Of a DNA stretch of 33,981 bases, positions 15,495 to 23,904 are shown in pieces. Under the pieces are notes generated by a model, which saw nothing but the letters and a program-made list of their open reading frames with translations, did no database searches and was not told where the DNA came from. The translations under genes and the position numbers were made by a program. Each line of letters opens with the position of its first letter. Position 1 is the stretch's first letter. This DNA is from Hyphomicrobiaceae bacterium (lineage in GTDB: Bacteria; Pseudomonadota; Alphaproteobacteria; Rhizobiales; Hyphomicrobiaceae): contig JALHMC010000045.1 of NCBI GenBank assembly GCA_022844225.1, positions 1-33,981 on the forward strand, read 5' to 3'.

Positions 15495-16430
15495 ATGCCG
15501 ACGCTGGCCGCCACTGCTTTGCTGGATCGCATGAGCGCAAAGCGCTCCGATAAGGCTTGGCTCGATGCCCAACGCGGGTCCGACCGCGCCGTATTCCTCG
15601 TCCTTTTGGACCTGAAGCCCGTCGTCGTGCCGGGGGCGGACCGGACCAGCACGCTCAGGTGGCTATCCCGCGCCGAGGTCACGCGCCTGCGTCTGCCCGA
15701 GGACAATGCCCTCTTTCTGGGCATGTCGCGCGATGATGCCACCCCCCATTTCGCCATCGCCATGACCGAGCATCAAACGCGCACGATCGCCGGCGCGTCG
15801 GAGATGCTCCGCCCTGCGGTCGACCTGCGCACACTCGCCATGCAAGGCTCGCTGTCGCCCGAGGAGCAATCCCTCGCCGGCAAGGCGCGCGGACTTGCGC
15901 AATGGCACGAGACATCAAGATGCTGCGGCAAGTGCGGCTCGACCACGTTGGTCAAGGACGGCGGCTGGCGGCGCAAGTGCTGGGGCTGCGGTCTCGACTG
16001 GTTCCCACGCACCGATCCGGTCGTCATCATGCTGGTCACCGACGGCGAGCGCTGTATCCTGGCACACGAGCACCGCTACGCCCCCGGCATGTACTCGACG
16101 CTGGCCGGCTTCCTCGAGCCCGGTGAGGATATCGAGCACGCCGTCCGACGCGAGGTCCTTGAGGAGACGGGCATCGTCGTCGGCCGCGTCGAATATTTCC
16201 GCAGTCAGCCCTGGCCTTTCCCCCATTCCCTGATGATGGGGTGCATTGCACATGCCGAGACTACGGAGTTGATCGTCGACAAGAACGAACTCGTAGACGC
16301 CCGCTGGTTCTCTCGCGCCGAGGCCCTGAGCATGCTCGAGGGCACTCATCCAGAGAAACTCACCGCCCCCGGCAAGCACGCCATCGCCCACGTCCTTGTG
16401 AAGGCCTTCGTCGAGGGTAAGACGAATTGA
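15495..16430 (+). CDS. nudC: NAD(+) diphosphatase / RNA-deNADding enzyme NudC
   Basis: A 311-residue Nudix hydrolase that splits NADH or NAD(+) to NMN(H) and AMP and, in E. coli, removes NAD caps from RNA. The N-terminal half is the variable NudC domain. A zinc ribbon follows with CGKC (about 139-142) and CWGC (about 157-160). The Nudix box GFLEPGEDIEHAVRREVLEE continues to TGI, with all catalytic Glu residues, and the NudC signature SQPWPFPHSLM comes after it. The ATG at 15495 has GGGGAGAGAGA upstream. The gene is divergent from the second binding-protein gene and is followed by an alpha/beta hydrolase gene 27 bases away. Confidence 0.93.
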   Translation: MPTLAATALLDRMSAKRSDKAWLDAQRGSDRAVFLVLLDLKPVVVPGADRTSTLRWLSRAEVTRLRLPEDNALFLGMSRDDATPHFAIAMTEHQTRTIAGASEMLRPAVDLRTLAMQGSLSPEEQSLAGKARGLAQWHETSRCCGKCGSTTLVKDGGWRRKCWGCGLDWFPRTDPVVIMLVTDGERCILAHEHRYAPGMYSTLAGFLEPGEDIEHAVRREVLEETGIVVGRVEYFRSQPWPFPHSLMMGCIAHAETTELIVDKNELVDARWFSRAEALSMLEGTHPEKLTAPGKHAIAHVLVKAFVEGKTN

Positions 16431-16457
16431 GCGCCGACAATGTTTGGAGCAACCGCC

Positions 16458-17348
16458 ATGAAGCAGCCGATCAGTTTCTACAGTGAAGGCCACAAGCTCT
16501 CCGGCGACCTCTACCTGCCGGACAATATGCCGAAGGGCGAGAAGCGTGCTGGCATCGTGCTCTGCCACGGCTACACGGGCGTGAAGGATCTCTACCTCCC
16601 CGACAATGCCCGCGTTTTGAACGAAGCCGGTTATGTCGTCCTCACGTTCGATTACAAGGGCTGGGGCGAGAGCGAGGGCACCCGCAGCCGGCTTGCCCCA
16701 CTGAGCCGCGTCGCCGACGTCCAGGCCGCCATGACGTTCTTGGGTCTCCAGGAGAGCGTCGACGAGGACCGCCTTGGCATCTACGGCACCAGCTACGGCG
16801 GCGCCACCGTCGTCTGGACCGCTGCCATCGACCCTCGCGTCAAGTGCGTGGTCTCTTGTGTCGGCATCGGCAACGGCGCCCGCTGGATGCGCTCCGTACG
16901 CCGGCCTGACGAGTGGGTCGACCTTCTTGCCGCTTCGAAAAAGGATCGGGAAGCCCGCGTGCTCACAGGTAAATCGGAGTATGTGGCCCGCGAGCAGGTG
17001 CTTCTGCCGGATCGCCAGTCGGCCGGACTTGCGGCCGCCGCCCGCAAGAACAATCCGAATGCCGTCGGCACCATCCCGCTCGAGTACATCGACGAGACCA
17101 TGCAGTTCCACCCGGAATGGATCGTCGACAAAATCGCGCCCCGCCCGTTGCTTCTCATCACGACGGACGACGACCGTCTAGTCCCACCGGACGAATCCCA
17201 GGCGCTCTACGCTAAGGCGGGTGAGCCCAAGAAGCTGGTCACACTGAAGGGCTGGGGCCATTACGAGGTCTATGCTGGCCGCGCCTTTGACGAGGTCATG
17301 GGCGAGACGGTGGCCTGGTTCCAGCAGCATCTGCCTAGCCGGGTCTGA
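16458..17348 (+). CDS. Alpha/beta hydrolase, dienelactone-hydrolase/acylaminoacyl-peptidase-like
   Basis: A 296-residue hydrolase without signal peptide. The nucleophile elbow GTSYGG has Ser112; the acid is one of the Asp residues of TTDDDRLVPP (237-239) and the base is His268 in GWGHYEVY. The oxyanion region is CHGYTGVKD (about 36-44). A cap of about 60 residues (150-215) lies between strands 6 and 7. The nearest group is the DUF-type hydrolase/X-Pro dipeptidyl-peptidase S15-like branch; ester, thioester or lactone substrates are possible. GGAG nine bases before the ATG at 16458 favours it over an ATG 18 bases upstream. It forms a plus-strand run with nudC and the following dehydrogenase. 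Confidence 0.87.
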   Translation: MKQPISFYSEGHKLSGDLYLPDNMPKGEKRAGIVLCHGYTGVKDLYLPDNARVLNEAGYVVLTFDYKGWGESEGTRSRLAPLSRVADVQAAMTFLGLQESVDEDRLGIYGTSYGGATVVWTAAIDPRVKCVVSCVGIGNGARWMRSVRRPDEWVDLLAASKKDREARVLTGKSEYVAREQVLLPDRQSAGLAAAARKNNPNAVGTIPLEYIDETMQFHPEWIVDKIAPRPLLLITTDDDRLVPPDESQALYAKAGEPKKLVTLKGWGHYEVYAGRAFDEVMGETVAWFQQHLPSRV

Positions 17349-17438
17349 CATCGCATGCCGGGGCGGCAGTTTCCATTGCGCGACCCGGCATCCATGCAAG
17401 TTGCTTTCGAACGAGCCAGATCGACAGGAAACGCCGAG

Positions 17439-18290
17439 ATGACGATCAAGCCACTGGACGGAAAAGTCGCGTTGGTCACGGGAGGGGCCGGAGGTCTCGC
17501 ACGCGCCATCATCGCTGGCCTGCTCGATGCAGGCGCCCAGGTCATGGCCGCCGACATCAGCAAGGCCGGGCTCGCCGCACTTCGCGAAGCCAATCCGAAC
17601 GCCGCCAACGCGTTGTCCACGATCGAACTCGACATTTCCATCCAGAAGGCCTGCGAGAAGGCTGTCGCCGACACCGAGAATGCCTTCGGCAAAATCGACA
17701 TCCTGATCAACAACGGCGCCCTCGGCATGGGGCTGATCCGCGATGATCACTTCACGAACCTCGTCGGCATCGAGGAGATCCGACCCGAGCTCTGGGATCA
17801 GATGTTCCGCGTCAACGTAAACGGTGCTTGGTATCTGACGCGCGCAGTGGTGCCCGGCATGAAGGCGCGCAAGTTCGGCCGGATCATCAACGTGACGACG
17901 AGCATGTTCACCATGCTGCGCGGGAGGTTCCACCCCTACGGTCCCTCCAAGGCCGCGCTCGAGAGCATGTCGGCGGGTCACGCGCAGGAATTCGAGGCCG
18001 ATGGCATCACGGTCAACGTCGTCGTTCCCGGCGGCCCTGCCGATACGGCCATGGTGCCGGAGGCGTCGGGGCTGAAGCGCGCCGACCTCATTCCACCGTC
18101 GGCGATGTGCGGGCCGATCCTCTGGCTTTGCTCGGAAGCGGGAAGCGGCGTGACGGGCAATCGCTATGTTGCGGCGGAATGGAAAGCCGGCCGCAGCGTC
18201 GATGAGAACCGGAAGAGCGCCGAGGCCCCCGCCGGCTGGCCGCAGCTGGCGCAGGCGCCCGTCTGGCCGGGTGGGAAGCCAGCCGAATGA
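17439..18290 (+). CDS. Short-chain dehydrogenase/reductase (SDR)
   Basis: A 283-residue NAD(P)-dependent oxidoreductase of the classical SDR type. The nucleotide loop is TGGAGGLA (14-21), a mild variant of TGxxxGxG. Asp39 after the second strand suggests NAD rather than NADP. NNGA (91-94) replaces the usual NNAG. The catalytic residues are Tyr167 and Lys171 in YGPSK, with Ser155 in the strand NVTTSM. The C-terminal about 30 residues (KSAEAPAGWPQLAQAPVWPG) are Pro- and Trp-rich. AGGAA upstream of the ATG at 17439 supports the start; an earlier in-frame start would add 28 residues without homology. The stop overlaps the start of the next gene (ATGA). Substrate unknown. Confidence 0.9.
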   Translation: MTIKPLDGKVALVTGGAGGLARAIIAGLLDAGAQVMAADISKAGLAALREANPNAANALSTIELDISIQKACEKAVADTENAFGKIDILINNGALGMGLIRDDHFTNLVGIEEIRPELWDQMFRVNVNGAWYLTRAVVPGMKARKFGRIINVTTSMFTMLRGRFHPYGPSKAALESMSAGHAQEFEADGITVNVVVPGGPADTAMVPEASGLKRADLIPPSAMCGPILWLCSEAGSGVTGNRYVAAEWKAGRSVDENRKSAEAPAGWPQLAQAPVWPGGKPAE

Positions 18291-18631
18291 CGAGCAAAGC
18301 CGTGGTTTCCGTCGCGAAATGGCTCGCGATCACGAATGGCACCCATCTGAAGGACGATGTCCGCGAGATGGCGCGGCTTGGCGACGGAGGGACGCTGTCT
18401 ATTCAGGCGTCGCGCTATCATCACTGCGAGCCGCAGATCGACAATGCCAAACACTACCGGTCGGTCGAAATCGGCGGCGACGCGGTGCTCGATGGCCCCG
18501 CCGATCCCTCGTGGGCCCTGGCACCGTATCTCTACGAGCGGGGGCGGATCGTGCTGTTCGCAAAGGTGCCGCTGGACGTCGCTGAACATTATGTGCGCGC
18601 ACGCGGAGGGATTCTGGTCGCTCACACGTGA
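18287..18631 (+). CDS. Small protein of unknown function, coupled to the SDR gene
   Basis: A 114-residue protein that I do not recognise. It starts within the SDR stop codon (ATGA, 18287-18290), which is strong evidence that it is translated and works with the dehydrogenase. It is soluble, without signal peptide or membrane segment, and has a mixed alpha/beta look with VSVAKWLAITNGTHLK, a His-rich SRYHHCEP, and a C-terminal strand IVLFAKVPLDVAEHYV. Base composition is like the neighbours. It may be a second subunit or accessory factor of the dehydrogenase. The following 131 bases to the convergent ccr end hold only a weak stem, GACCCG/CGGGTC (18733-18749), without T-tract. Confidence 0.7.
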   Translation: MTSKAVVSVAKWLAITNGTHLKDDVREMARLGDGGTLSIQASRYHHCEPQIDNAKHYRSVEIGGDAVLDGPADPSWALAPYLYERGRIVLFAKVPLDVAEHYVRARGGILVAHT

Positions 18632-18762
18632 AAAGTTATCCCCCAGCGTGCCGCTCACTGGCATACTTCCGGCCATGATGGGGAAAATGGGACCCACGGG
18701 ACGGCTCTTCCACCCAGACCCCATGATGCACCTGACCCGAGCACCGGGTCGGGCTCCTCTCC

Positions 18763-20073
18763 TCACCCGAACCGGGCCTTCGACACCTCGAGCACGTCCT
18801 CGTAGGTGCGCAGACCCGTTGTCGGCGCATTGACCAGCACCGCCATGTTGCCGGGTTTGTGCTGGTTCTTCAGCATTCGCATGTGCGCCTTCGGGATCTG
18901 GTCCCAGCCGAAGACTTCCGACATGCACGGATCGATCCGCCGTTCGACGACGAGCTTGTTGGCCTGCGCGGCTTGCAGAAGGTTGGCAAAATGGCTGCCT
19001 TGCACGCGCTTCTGGTGCATCCAGAGGTACCGCGCGTCCATCGTCAGGTTGTAGCCCGTCGTGCCGGCGCAGATCACCACCATGCCCCCGCGTTTCACCA
19101 GCAACACGGACAGTGGGAACGTCGACTCGCCCGGATGCTCGAACACGAAGTCGACGTTGACGCCCTTTCCGGTGATGTCCCAGATCGCCTTTCCGAACTT
19201 TCGTGCCTCGCCGATCCAGGCCTTCTCTTCTGCGCTGCCGACCGGCGGCAGCTGTCCCCAGCAGTTGAATTTCTTGCGGTTGATCACGCCCTTGGCGCCG
19301 AGCTGCATGACGAAATCGCGCTTGTCGTCCTCGGACACGACGCCGATGGCATTGGCACCGGCCGTGGCGCACAGCTGGATCGCGAATGAACCGAGCCCGC
19401 CGGACGCGCCCCACACGAGCACGTTGTGACCGGGACGCAGGATGTGCGGGCGATGCCCGAACAGCATGCGGTAGGCGGTCGCGAGCGTCAGCGTGTAACA
19501 GGCGCTTTCCTCCCACGTCAGGTGCTTGGGCCGCTCCATCAACTGCCGGTCCTGCACGCGCGTGAATTGCGAGAACGAGCCATCGGGCGTCTCGTAGCCC
19601 CAGATTCGCTGCGAGGGCGAGAACATCGGGTCGCCGCCGTTGCACTCTTCGTCGTCGCCATCGTCCTGGTTGCAATGGATGACGACCTCGTCGCCGACTT
19701 TCCAGCGCTTAACCTTGGAGCCCACCGCCCAGACGATGCCGGCAGCGTCCGAGCCCGCAACGTGGAACGGCGCCTTGTGGCCGTCGAACGGCGATATCGG
19801 CGTACCGAGAGCAGCCCATACGCCGTTGTAGTTGACGCCCGCCGCCATCACGAGGACGAGCACGTCGTGGCTGTCGAGCTCCCACGTCGGCACGACCTCG
19901 ACCTGCATCGCCGTGTCGGGCTCGCCATGTCGCTCGCGACGTATCGCCCAGGCATACATGGACTTGGGGACGTGACCGAGCGGTGGAATTTCACCAATCT
20001 CGTAAAGGTCCTTTGCGGCAAGGCCGGCCACTGAGCCGGACGAGTCTTTCCTGGCGGCAGCAGAGTTCGACAT
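18763..20073 (-). CDS. ccr: Crotonyl-CoA carboxylase/reductase
   Basis: A 436-residue enzyme of the ethylmalonyl-CoA pathway: crotonyl-CoA + CO2 + NADPH gives (2S)-ethylmalonyl-CoA. It is a medium-chain dehydrogenase-type fold without the zinc site. The NADPH loop is WGASGGLGS (221-229). Residues I recall as binding CO2 in the Kitasatospora enzyme, Asn81 and His365, correspond to Asn81 in VNYNGVW and His361 in GSHFANLL. GYETPDGSFSQF and MHQKRVQGSHF are typical of Ccr rather than of plain enoyl-CoA reductases, and the length is right. GGAG precedes the ATG. The gene diverges from ecm, which uses the product after epimerisation; the shared control region holds phased repeats. Confidence 0.96.
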   Translation of the reverse strand: MSNSAAARKDSSGSVAGLAAKDLYEIGEIPPLGHVPKSMYAWAIRRERHGEPDTAMQVEVVPTWELDSHDVLVLVMAAGVNYNGVWAALGTPISPFDGHKAPFHVAGSDAAGIVWAVGSKVKRWKVGDEVVIHCNQDDGDDEECNGGDPMFSPSQRIWGYETPDGSFSQFTRVQDRQLMERPKHLTWEESACYTLTLATAYRMLFGHRPHILRPGHNVLVWGASGGLGSFAIQLCATAGANAIGVVSEDDKRDFVMQLGAKGVINRKKFNCWGQLPPVGSAEEKAWIGEARKFGKAIWDITGKGVNVDFVFEHPGESTFPLSVLLVKRGGMVVICAGTTGYNLTMDARYLWMHQKRVQGSHFANLLQAAQANKLVVERRIDPCMSEVFGWDQIPKAHMRMLKNQHKPGNMAVLVNAPTTGLRTYEDVLEVSKARFG

Positions 20074-20104
20074 CGCTCATCTCCGGGCAATTCGATTTGC
20101 GCAC

Positions 20105-20129
20105 TGCACCACATTGCACCGCAGTGCAC
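20105..20129. promoter_or_regulatory. Three TGCAC repeats spaced exactly 10 bp, upstream of ccr
   Basis: TGCAC occurs at 20105-20109, 20115-20119 and 20125-20129, each preceded by four variable bases. The set lies 32-56 bases before the ccr start, where a repressor or activator would act on its promoter. One helical turn of spacing suggests several protein units on one DNA face. Confidence 0.5.
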
Positions 20130-20135
20130 AAGACG

Positions 20136-20271
20136 GCAACGCAACATATTCCGGAGCAACCGAAGGGTAACATCTGTAAACGGAAAAGTTCGTAAAGGCC
20201 TCAATGAAGGGCCTGAAGCGGCCGTTTGTCACTGATTGTGGCGTTGCGAAAAAGTCGCCATACTGCAACGC
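20136..20271. promoter_or_regulatory. GCAACGC motifs in the ccr-ecm control region
   Basis: GCAACGC is found at 20136-20142 and 20265-20271, and its reverse complement GCGTTGC at 20241-20247. The last two form a 7-bp inverted repeat with a 17-base spacer, 52-82 bases before the ecm start. This could be a regulator site; the binding protein is unknown. Confidence 0.35.
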
Positions 20272-20322
20272 AGCATCATGCCCGGCTCGCGACTGCGTGC
20301 TGGCTTCCAGGAGCGAGCCTCG

Positions 20323-22311
20323 ATGACCGCTAATGCCACCGCGCCTAAGCGCGAACAGCCCTGGATCTTCCGCACCTACTCGGGCCATTCCACGGCGGCC
20401 AAATCGAACGAGCTTTACCGAACCAATCTCGCAAAGGGGCAGACCGGTCTCTCCATCGCCTTCGATCTGCCGACTCAGACCGGCTACGATCCGGACCACG
20501 TGCTCTCCCGCGGCGAGGTCGGCAAGGTCGGCGTGCCGGTGGCGCATCTCGGCGATATGCGCACGCTCCTCGACCAGATTCCCCTCGACCGCATGAACAC
20601 GTCGATGACCATCAACGCCACGGCAGCCTGGCTGCTCGCGCTCTATGTGGCCGTTGCCGACGAGCAAGGCATTCCGCGGGCGAAGCTGACGGGCACCATC
20701 CAGAACGACATCATCAAGGAATATCTTTCACGAGGCACTTACGTGTTCCCGCCGGAGCCTTCGCTCCGCCTGATCAAGGACACGATCGTTTTCTCTTACC
20801 GGGAGATCCCGAAGTGGAACCCGACGAACGTCTGCTCCTACCATTTGCAGGAGGCGGGCGCGACGCCGGTCCAGGAATTGGCATACGCGCTCGCCACGGC
20901 CATGGCCGTACTCGACACGGTGAAGGCCTCGGGCGCTGTCGCAGCGGCTGATTTTCCGCAGGTGGTTGGCCGCATCTCGTTCTTCGTCAACGCCGGTCTC
21001 AAGTTCATCACCGAGATCTGCAAGATGCGCGCTTTCACCGAGTTGTGGGACGAGATCTGCGCCACCCGCTACGGGGTGGAGGATGCCCGCCTCCGCCGCT
21101 TCCGCTACGGTGTTCAGGTCAACTCGCTCGGCCTCACCGAGCAGCAGGCCGAGAACAACGTCTACCGCATCCTGCTGGAGATGCTGGCTGTGACACTCTC
21201 GAAGGATGCCCGAGCCCGTGCCGTCCAGCTTCCCGCATGGAACGAGGCGCTGGGCCTGCCTCGTCCCTGGGATCAGCAGTGGTCTCTGCGAATGCAGCAA
21301 ATTCTCGCCTACGAGACCGACCTGCTCGACTACCCCGACATTTTTGACGGTTCGAAAGCGATCGCCGCCAAGGTCGAGGCACTGAAGACCGAGGCCAAGG
21401 CCGAGTTGGCCAACATCGATCGAATGGGCGGTGCCGTCGCCGCCATCGACTACATGAAGCGCCGTCTCGTCGAGAGCAACACCGATCGCCTGCGCAGGAT
21501 CGAGACCGGCGAGCAGGTCGTCGTCGGCGTCAATCGCTGGATCGATACGGAGACCTCGCCGCTCTCGACGGGTGAGGGTGCCATTCTGACCGTCGATGAA
21601 GGCGTGGAGCGCGAGGCGATCGATAATCTCGAGGCTTGGCGTGCTCGTCGCGACGATGCCGTGGTCCATTCCACACTCGCCGCTCTGGAGCATGCCGCCA
21701 GGGACGGTCTCGATGTCATGGAGCCGTCGATCGCGTGCGCCAAGGCTGGCGTCACGACCGGCGAATGGGGCGCCACACTCCGGCGCGTGTTCGGCGAGTA
21801 CCGCGCTCCGACCGGCGTCGCGCAGGCTCGCCCCTCCTCCGGTGACGGTGTGATGGGTGTGCGCAAGCGCGTCGAGACCGTCTCCGAGAAGCTGGGCCGA
21901 CCCGTCAAGATTCTCGTCGGTAAGCCTGGGCTGGACGGGCATTCCAATGGCGCCGAGCAGATCGCGGTCCGCGCGCGCGACTGCGGCATGGAGGTGGTCT
22001 ACGAGGGGATCCGCCTCACACCGTCCCAAATCGTCCGTGCCGCCTTGGACGAGAGCGTCCACGTCGTCGGATTGTCCATTCTCTCAGGCTCACACGTTCC
22101 CCTCGTCCGCGATGTCATGGAACGGATGCGCGCCGAGGGCCTGCACGACGTGCCGGTCGTGGTCGGCGGCATCATTCCTCCAACCGACGCAGCGACTTTG
22201 AAGGGTCTCGGCGTTGCAGCCGTCTACACGCCGAAGGATTTCGAATTGAACGCCATCATGAGCGACATCGTTCGCCTCGTTGAAGGCGCCGCGAGCGAGA
22301 TGGCGGTCTGA
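20323..22311 (+). CDS. ecm: (2R)-ethylmalonyl-CoA mutase, coenzyme B12-dependent
   Basis: A 662-residue adenosylcobalamin-dependent mutase that turns (2R)-ethylmalonyl-CoA into (2S)-methylsuccinyl-CoA. The TIM barrel starts with PWIFRTYSGHSTAAKSNELY and includes FDLPTQTGYDPDH and INATAAWLLALY; the C-terminal B12 domain has D538-x-H540-xx-G543 in GLDGHSNGAEQ. The single-chain form of this length, with the YSGHSTA start and LPTQTGYDPDH, is the MeaA/Ecm type rather than methylmalonyl-CoA mutase. AGGAG nine bases before the ATG at 20323 decides the start; the 29 extra in-frame codons upstream have no homology. It is divergent from ccr and converges with the next gene with only four bases between the stops. 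Confidence 0.95.
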   Translation: MTANATAPKREQPWIFRTYSGHSTAAKSNELYRTNLAKGQTGLSIAFDLPTQTGYDPDHVLSRGEVGKVGVPVAHLGDMRTLLDQIPLDRMNTSMTINATAAWLLALYVAVADEQGIPRAKLTGTIQNDIIKEYLSRGTYVFPPEPSLRLIKDTIVFSYREIPKWNPTNVCSYHLQEAGATPVQELAYALATAMAVLDTVKASGAVAAADFPQVVGRISFFVNAGLKFITEICKMRAFTELWDEICATRYGVEDARLRRFRYGVQVNSLGLTEQQAENNVYRILLEMLAVTLSKDARARAVQLPAWNEALGLPRPWDQQWSLRMQQILAYETDLLDYPDIFDGSKAIAAKVEALKTEAKAELANIDRMGGAVAAIDYMKRRLVESNTDRLRRIETGEQVVVGVNRWIDTETSPLSTGEGAILTVDEGVEREAIDNLEAWRARRDDAVVHSTLAALEHAARDGLDVMEPSIACAKAGVTTGEWGATLRRVFGEYRAPTGVAQARPSSGDGVMGVRKRVETVSEKLGRPVKILVGKPGLDGHSNGAEQIAVRARDCGMEVVYEGIRLTPSQIVRAALDESVHVVGLSILSGSHVPLVRDVMERMRAEGLHDVPVVVGGIIPPTDAATLKGLGVAAVYTPKDFELNAIMSDIVRLVEGAASEMAV

Positions 22312-22315
22312 CGAG

Positions 22316-23398
22316 CTACATCCGCATCTGCTCGAGCGCCGCGATGTCGAGCCGGCAGCCATGGCCCGGGCGGTCCGACACATGCGCAAAGCCGTCCTCG
22401 ATCCTCAACCGATCCTGATAGGCCGGCTCGAACCACGGCATCACCTCGAGGAAGGTGGCATTGTCGAGCGCGGCAAGGATCGGCAGGCTCATCTCGCTGA
22501 AGAGATGCGACGACACAGCAACCCCGTGACGCTCCGCCATGTGCGCGCCCTTGATGAACTCGCCAATTCCGCCCATCCGCTGCAGGTCCGGCATCAGCGT
22601 CTGGCAACACCCCATCTCGGCCATGGTCGCCATGCCCCGAGCCAGATATTCGGATTCGCCGCTCGCGAGCGGGATCGGGCTTGCCGACCGGATTTCCGCC
22701 TCGCCGCGATGGTCGTAATAGGGAATGGGCTCCTCGAACCAGGTGAGATCGTATTCAGCGAGCAGCCGAGATAGACGGATCGCTCCGGCCACGTCGAGTG
22801 TCTGGTTGGCATCCACCATCAGCTTGATGTCCGGCCCTATCGCCGTTCGCACCGCCTTCACGCGATCGGCCGTCATCCGGTCGTCGCCGCGAGCAATACG
22901 CAGCTTCATCGCCCCGTAGCCCGCGCGCACCTTGTCCGCGGCCTCGCGTTGCAACTCGTCGATGTTCATCGTCAGCCAGAGGCCGCCGCTCCAATAGACA
23001 GGGACGCGGTCACGCACGGCACCGAGCAGCTTGTGCATCGGCAGTCCGGCCTCTTTCGCGCGAATGTCCCACAGCGCCGTCTCGATCGCGGCCATCGACA
23101 TGATGAGCGGACTCTGATGCCCAAAGAACAGGGTGTCTTTGAGCGCTCGCTCCATGAAGGCGCCGGTGAAATGTGGGTCGAGCCCGATCGCCAAGGGTGC
23201 AAGCGACTCCACGCCCTCGACGAGCATGCCCATGCGGCGGCCATTGAGCGTGAATGCCAGTCCTTCTCCCACCACGCCCTTGTCGGTTTCCACCAAAACC
23301 GCGAGGAGACCCGCGGACTTGATCTCCCAGCCGCCTGCCAGGATCGGCCGCTCGAGAGGCACGTTCGCGGGGATCGTGCGGATGCGCGTCACTTTCAT
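22316..23398 (-). CDS. Mandelate racemase/muconate lactonizing enzyme family protein (enolase superfamily)
   Basis: A 360-residue cytosolic enzyme of the enolase superfamily. An N-terminal capping domain (1-120) with the GGWEIKSAG mobile loop precedes the barrel. The base motif is K165-L-R167; metal ligands are Asp196 (VDANQTL), Glu222 (FEEP) and Glu248 (ASGESE). Asp271 and His298 (SSHLFSE) form the His-Asp pair of the mandelate racemase subgroup, and Glu318 completes the site. The enzyme should therefore abstract the alpha proton of a carboxylate, as a sugar-acid dehydratase or racemase. Its substrate is not readable. The start overlaps the previous MaoC gene (ATGA), making it last in a six-gene run. 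The 3' end lies four bases from the ecm stop. Confidence 0.92.
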   Translation of the reverse strand: MKVTRIRTIPANVPLERPILAGGWEIKSAGLLAVLVETDKGVVGEGLAFTLNGRRMGMLVEGVESLAPLAIGLDPHFTGAFMERALKDTLFFGHQSPLIMSMAAIETALWDIRAKEAGLPMHKLLGAVRDRVPVYWSGGLWLTMNIDELQREAADKVRAGYGAMKLRIARGDDRMTADRVKAVRTAIGPDIKLMVDANQTLDVAGAIRLSRLLAEYDLTWFEEPIPYYDHRGEAEIRSASPIPLASGESEYLARGMATMAEMGCCQTLMPDLQRMGGIGEFIKGAHMAERHGVAVSSHLFSEMSLPILAALDNATFLEVMPWFEPAYQDRLRIEDGFAHVSDRPGHGCRLDIAALEQMRM

Positions 23399-23904
23399 CG
23401 CGCGGCTCCTGACTGAGGCGCATCCAGTGGAACTCGCCGCGGCACGAGGATCTGGCCCGTCACTTGGAAAACCAGCTCACCCTTCTGGTTGAATCCTTCA
23501 CCGAGTGTGACCAGCATGCCCCGCTCGGGTCGGTTCTTGAAGTTGGTCAGCTCGGCGATCGTCTGCCGGTAGCTGATCGTGTCGTCGGCGAACACCGGCT
23601 TTGGCCATTTCAGGTCCTTGAACCCGGGCGACGGCCCCCACCGAGCGATCTCCTCGCCGCGCGCCCGCGCTTGTGCTTCCCGCGCCAAGCGAGCCCTGAT
23701 GTTCATGCCCGTATACACTGCCGCCGTTTGCCACCCCGAGGCACAAAGCGCCCCGAAAATTGACGCCTTCGCTGCCTCCTCGTCGAGGTGAAACGGCTGC
23801 GGATCGTACTTCGCCGCGAAGTCCTTGATGCTCTCGGCCGTGAAGGTGAAGCTGCCGAGTTCCGTCACTCGTCCTGCCTCGAGATCCTCGAAGTATGTGC
23901 TCAT
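23395..23904 (-). CDS. MaoC-like (R)-specific enoyl-CoA hydratase/dehydratase, first of two
   Basis: A 169-residue single hot-dog protein of the MaoC type. The catalytic pair Asp34 and His39 lies in YDPQPFHLDEEAA, the hydratase-2 motif; LCASGWQTAAVYTG forms the central helix. Its partner at 23901-24395 shares this layout (YDPQP-HID/LDEEAA, LCASGW), so the two look like an ancient duplication that may form a heterodimer. Both ends are coupled: it starts in the stop of the second MaoC gene and its stop overlaps the next start. Likely substrates are branched or dicarboxylic enoyl-CoAs, such as mesaconyl-CoA-type compounds, by analogy with family members that serve the ethylmalonyl-CoA pathway. 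This is an inference. Confidence 0.9.
   Translation of the reverse strand: MSTYFEDLEAGRVTELGSFTFTAESIKDFAAKYDPQPFHLDEEAAKASIFGALCASGWQTAAVYTGMNIRARLAREAQARARGEEIARWGPSPGFKDLKWPKPVFADDTISYRQTIAELTNFKNRPERGMLVTLGEGFNQKGELVFQVTGQILVPRRVPLDAPQSGAAR

Noticed and set aside
18733..18749. Stem GACCCG/CGGGTC as terminator between the small unknown gene and ccr
   Set aside because: Only six pairs and no T-tract on either strand.
18164..19675. 503-codon minus-strand frame overlapping ccr
   Set aside because: Out-of-frame shadow of ccr with low-complexity Arg/Gly sequence.
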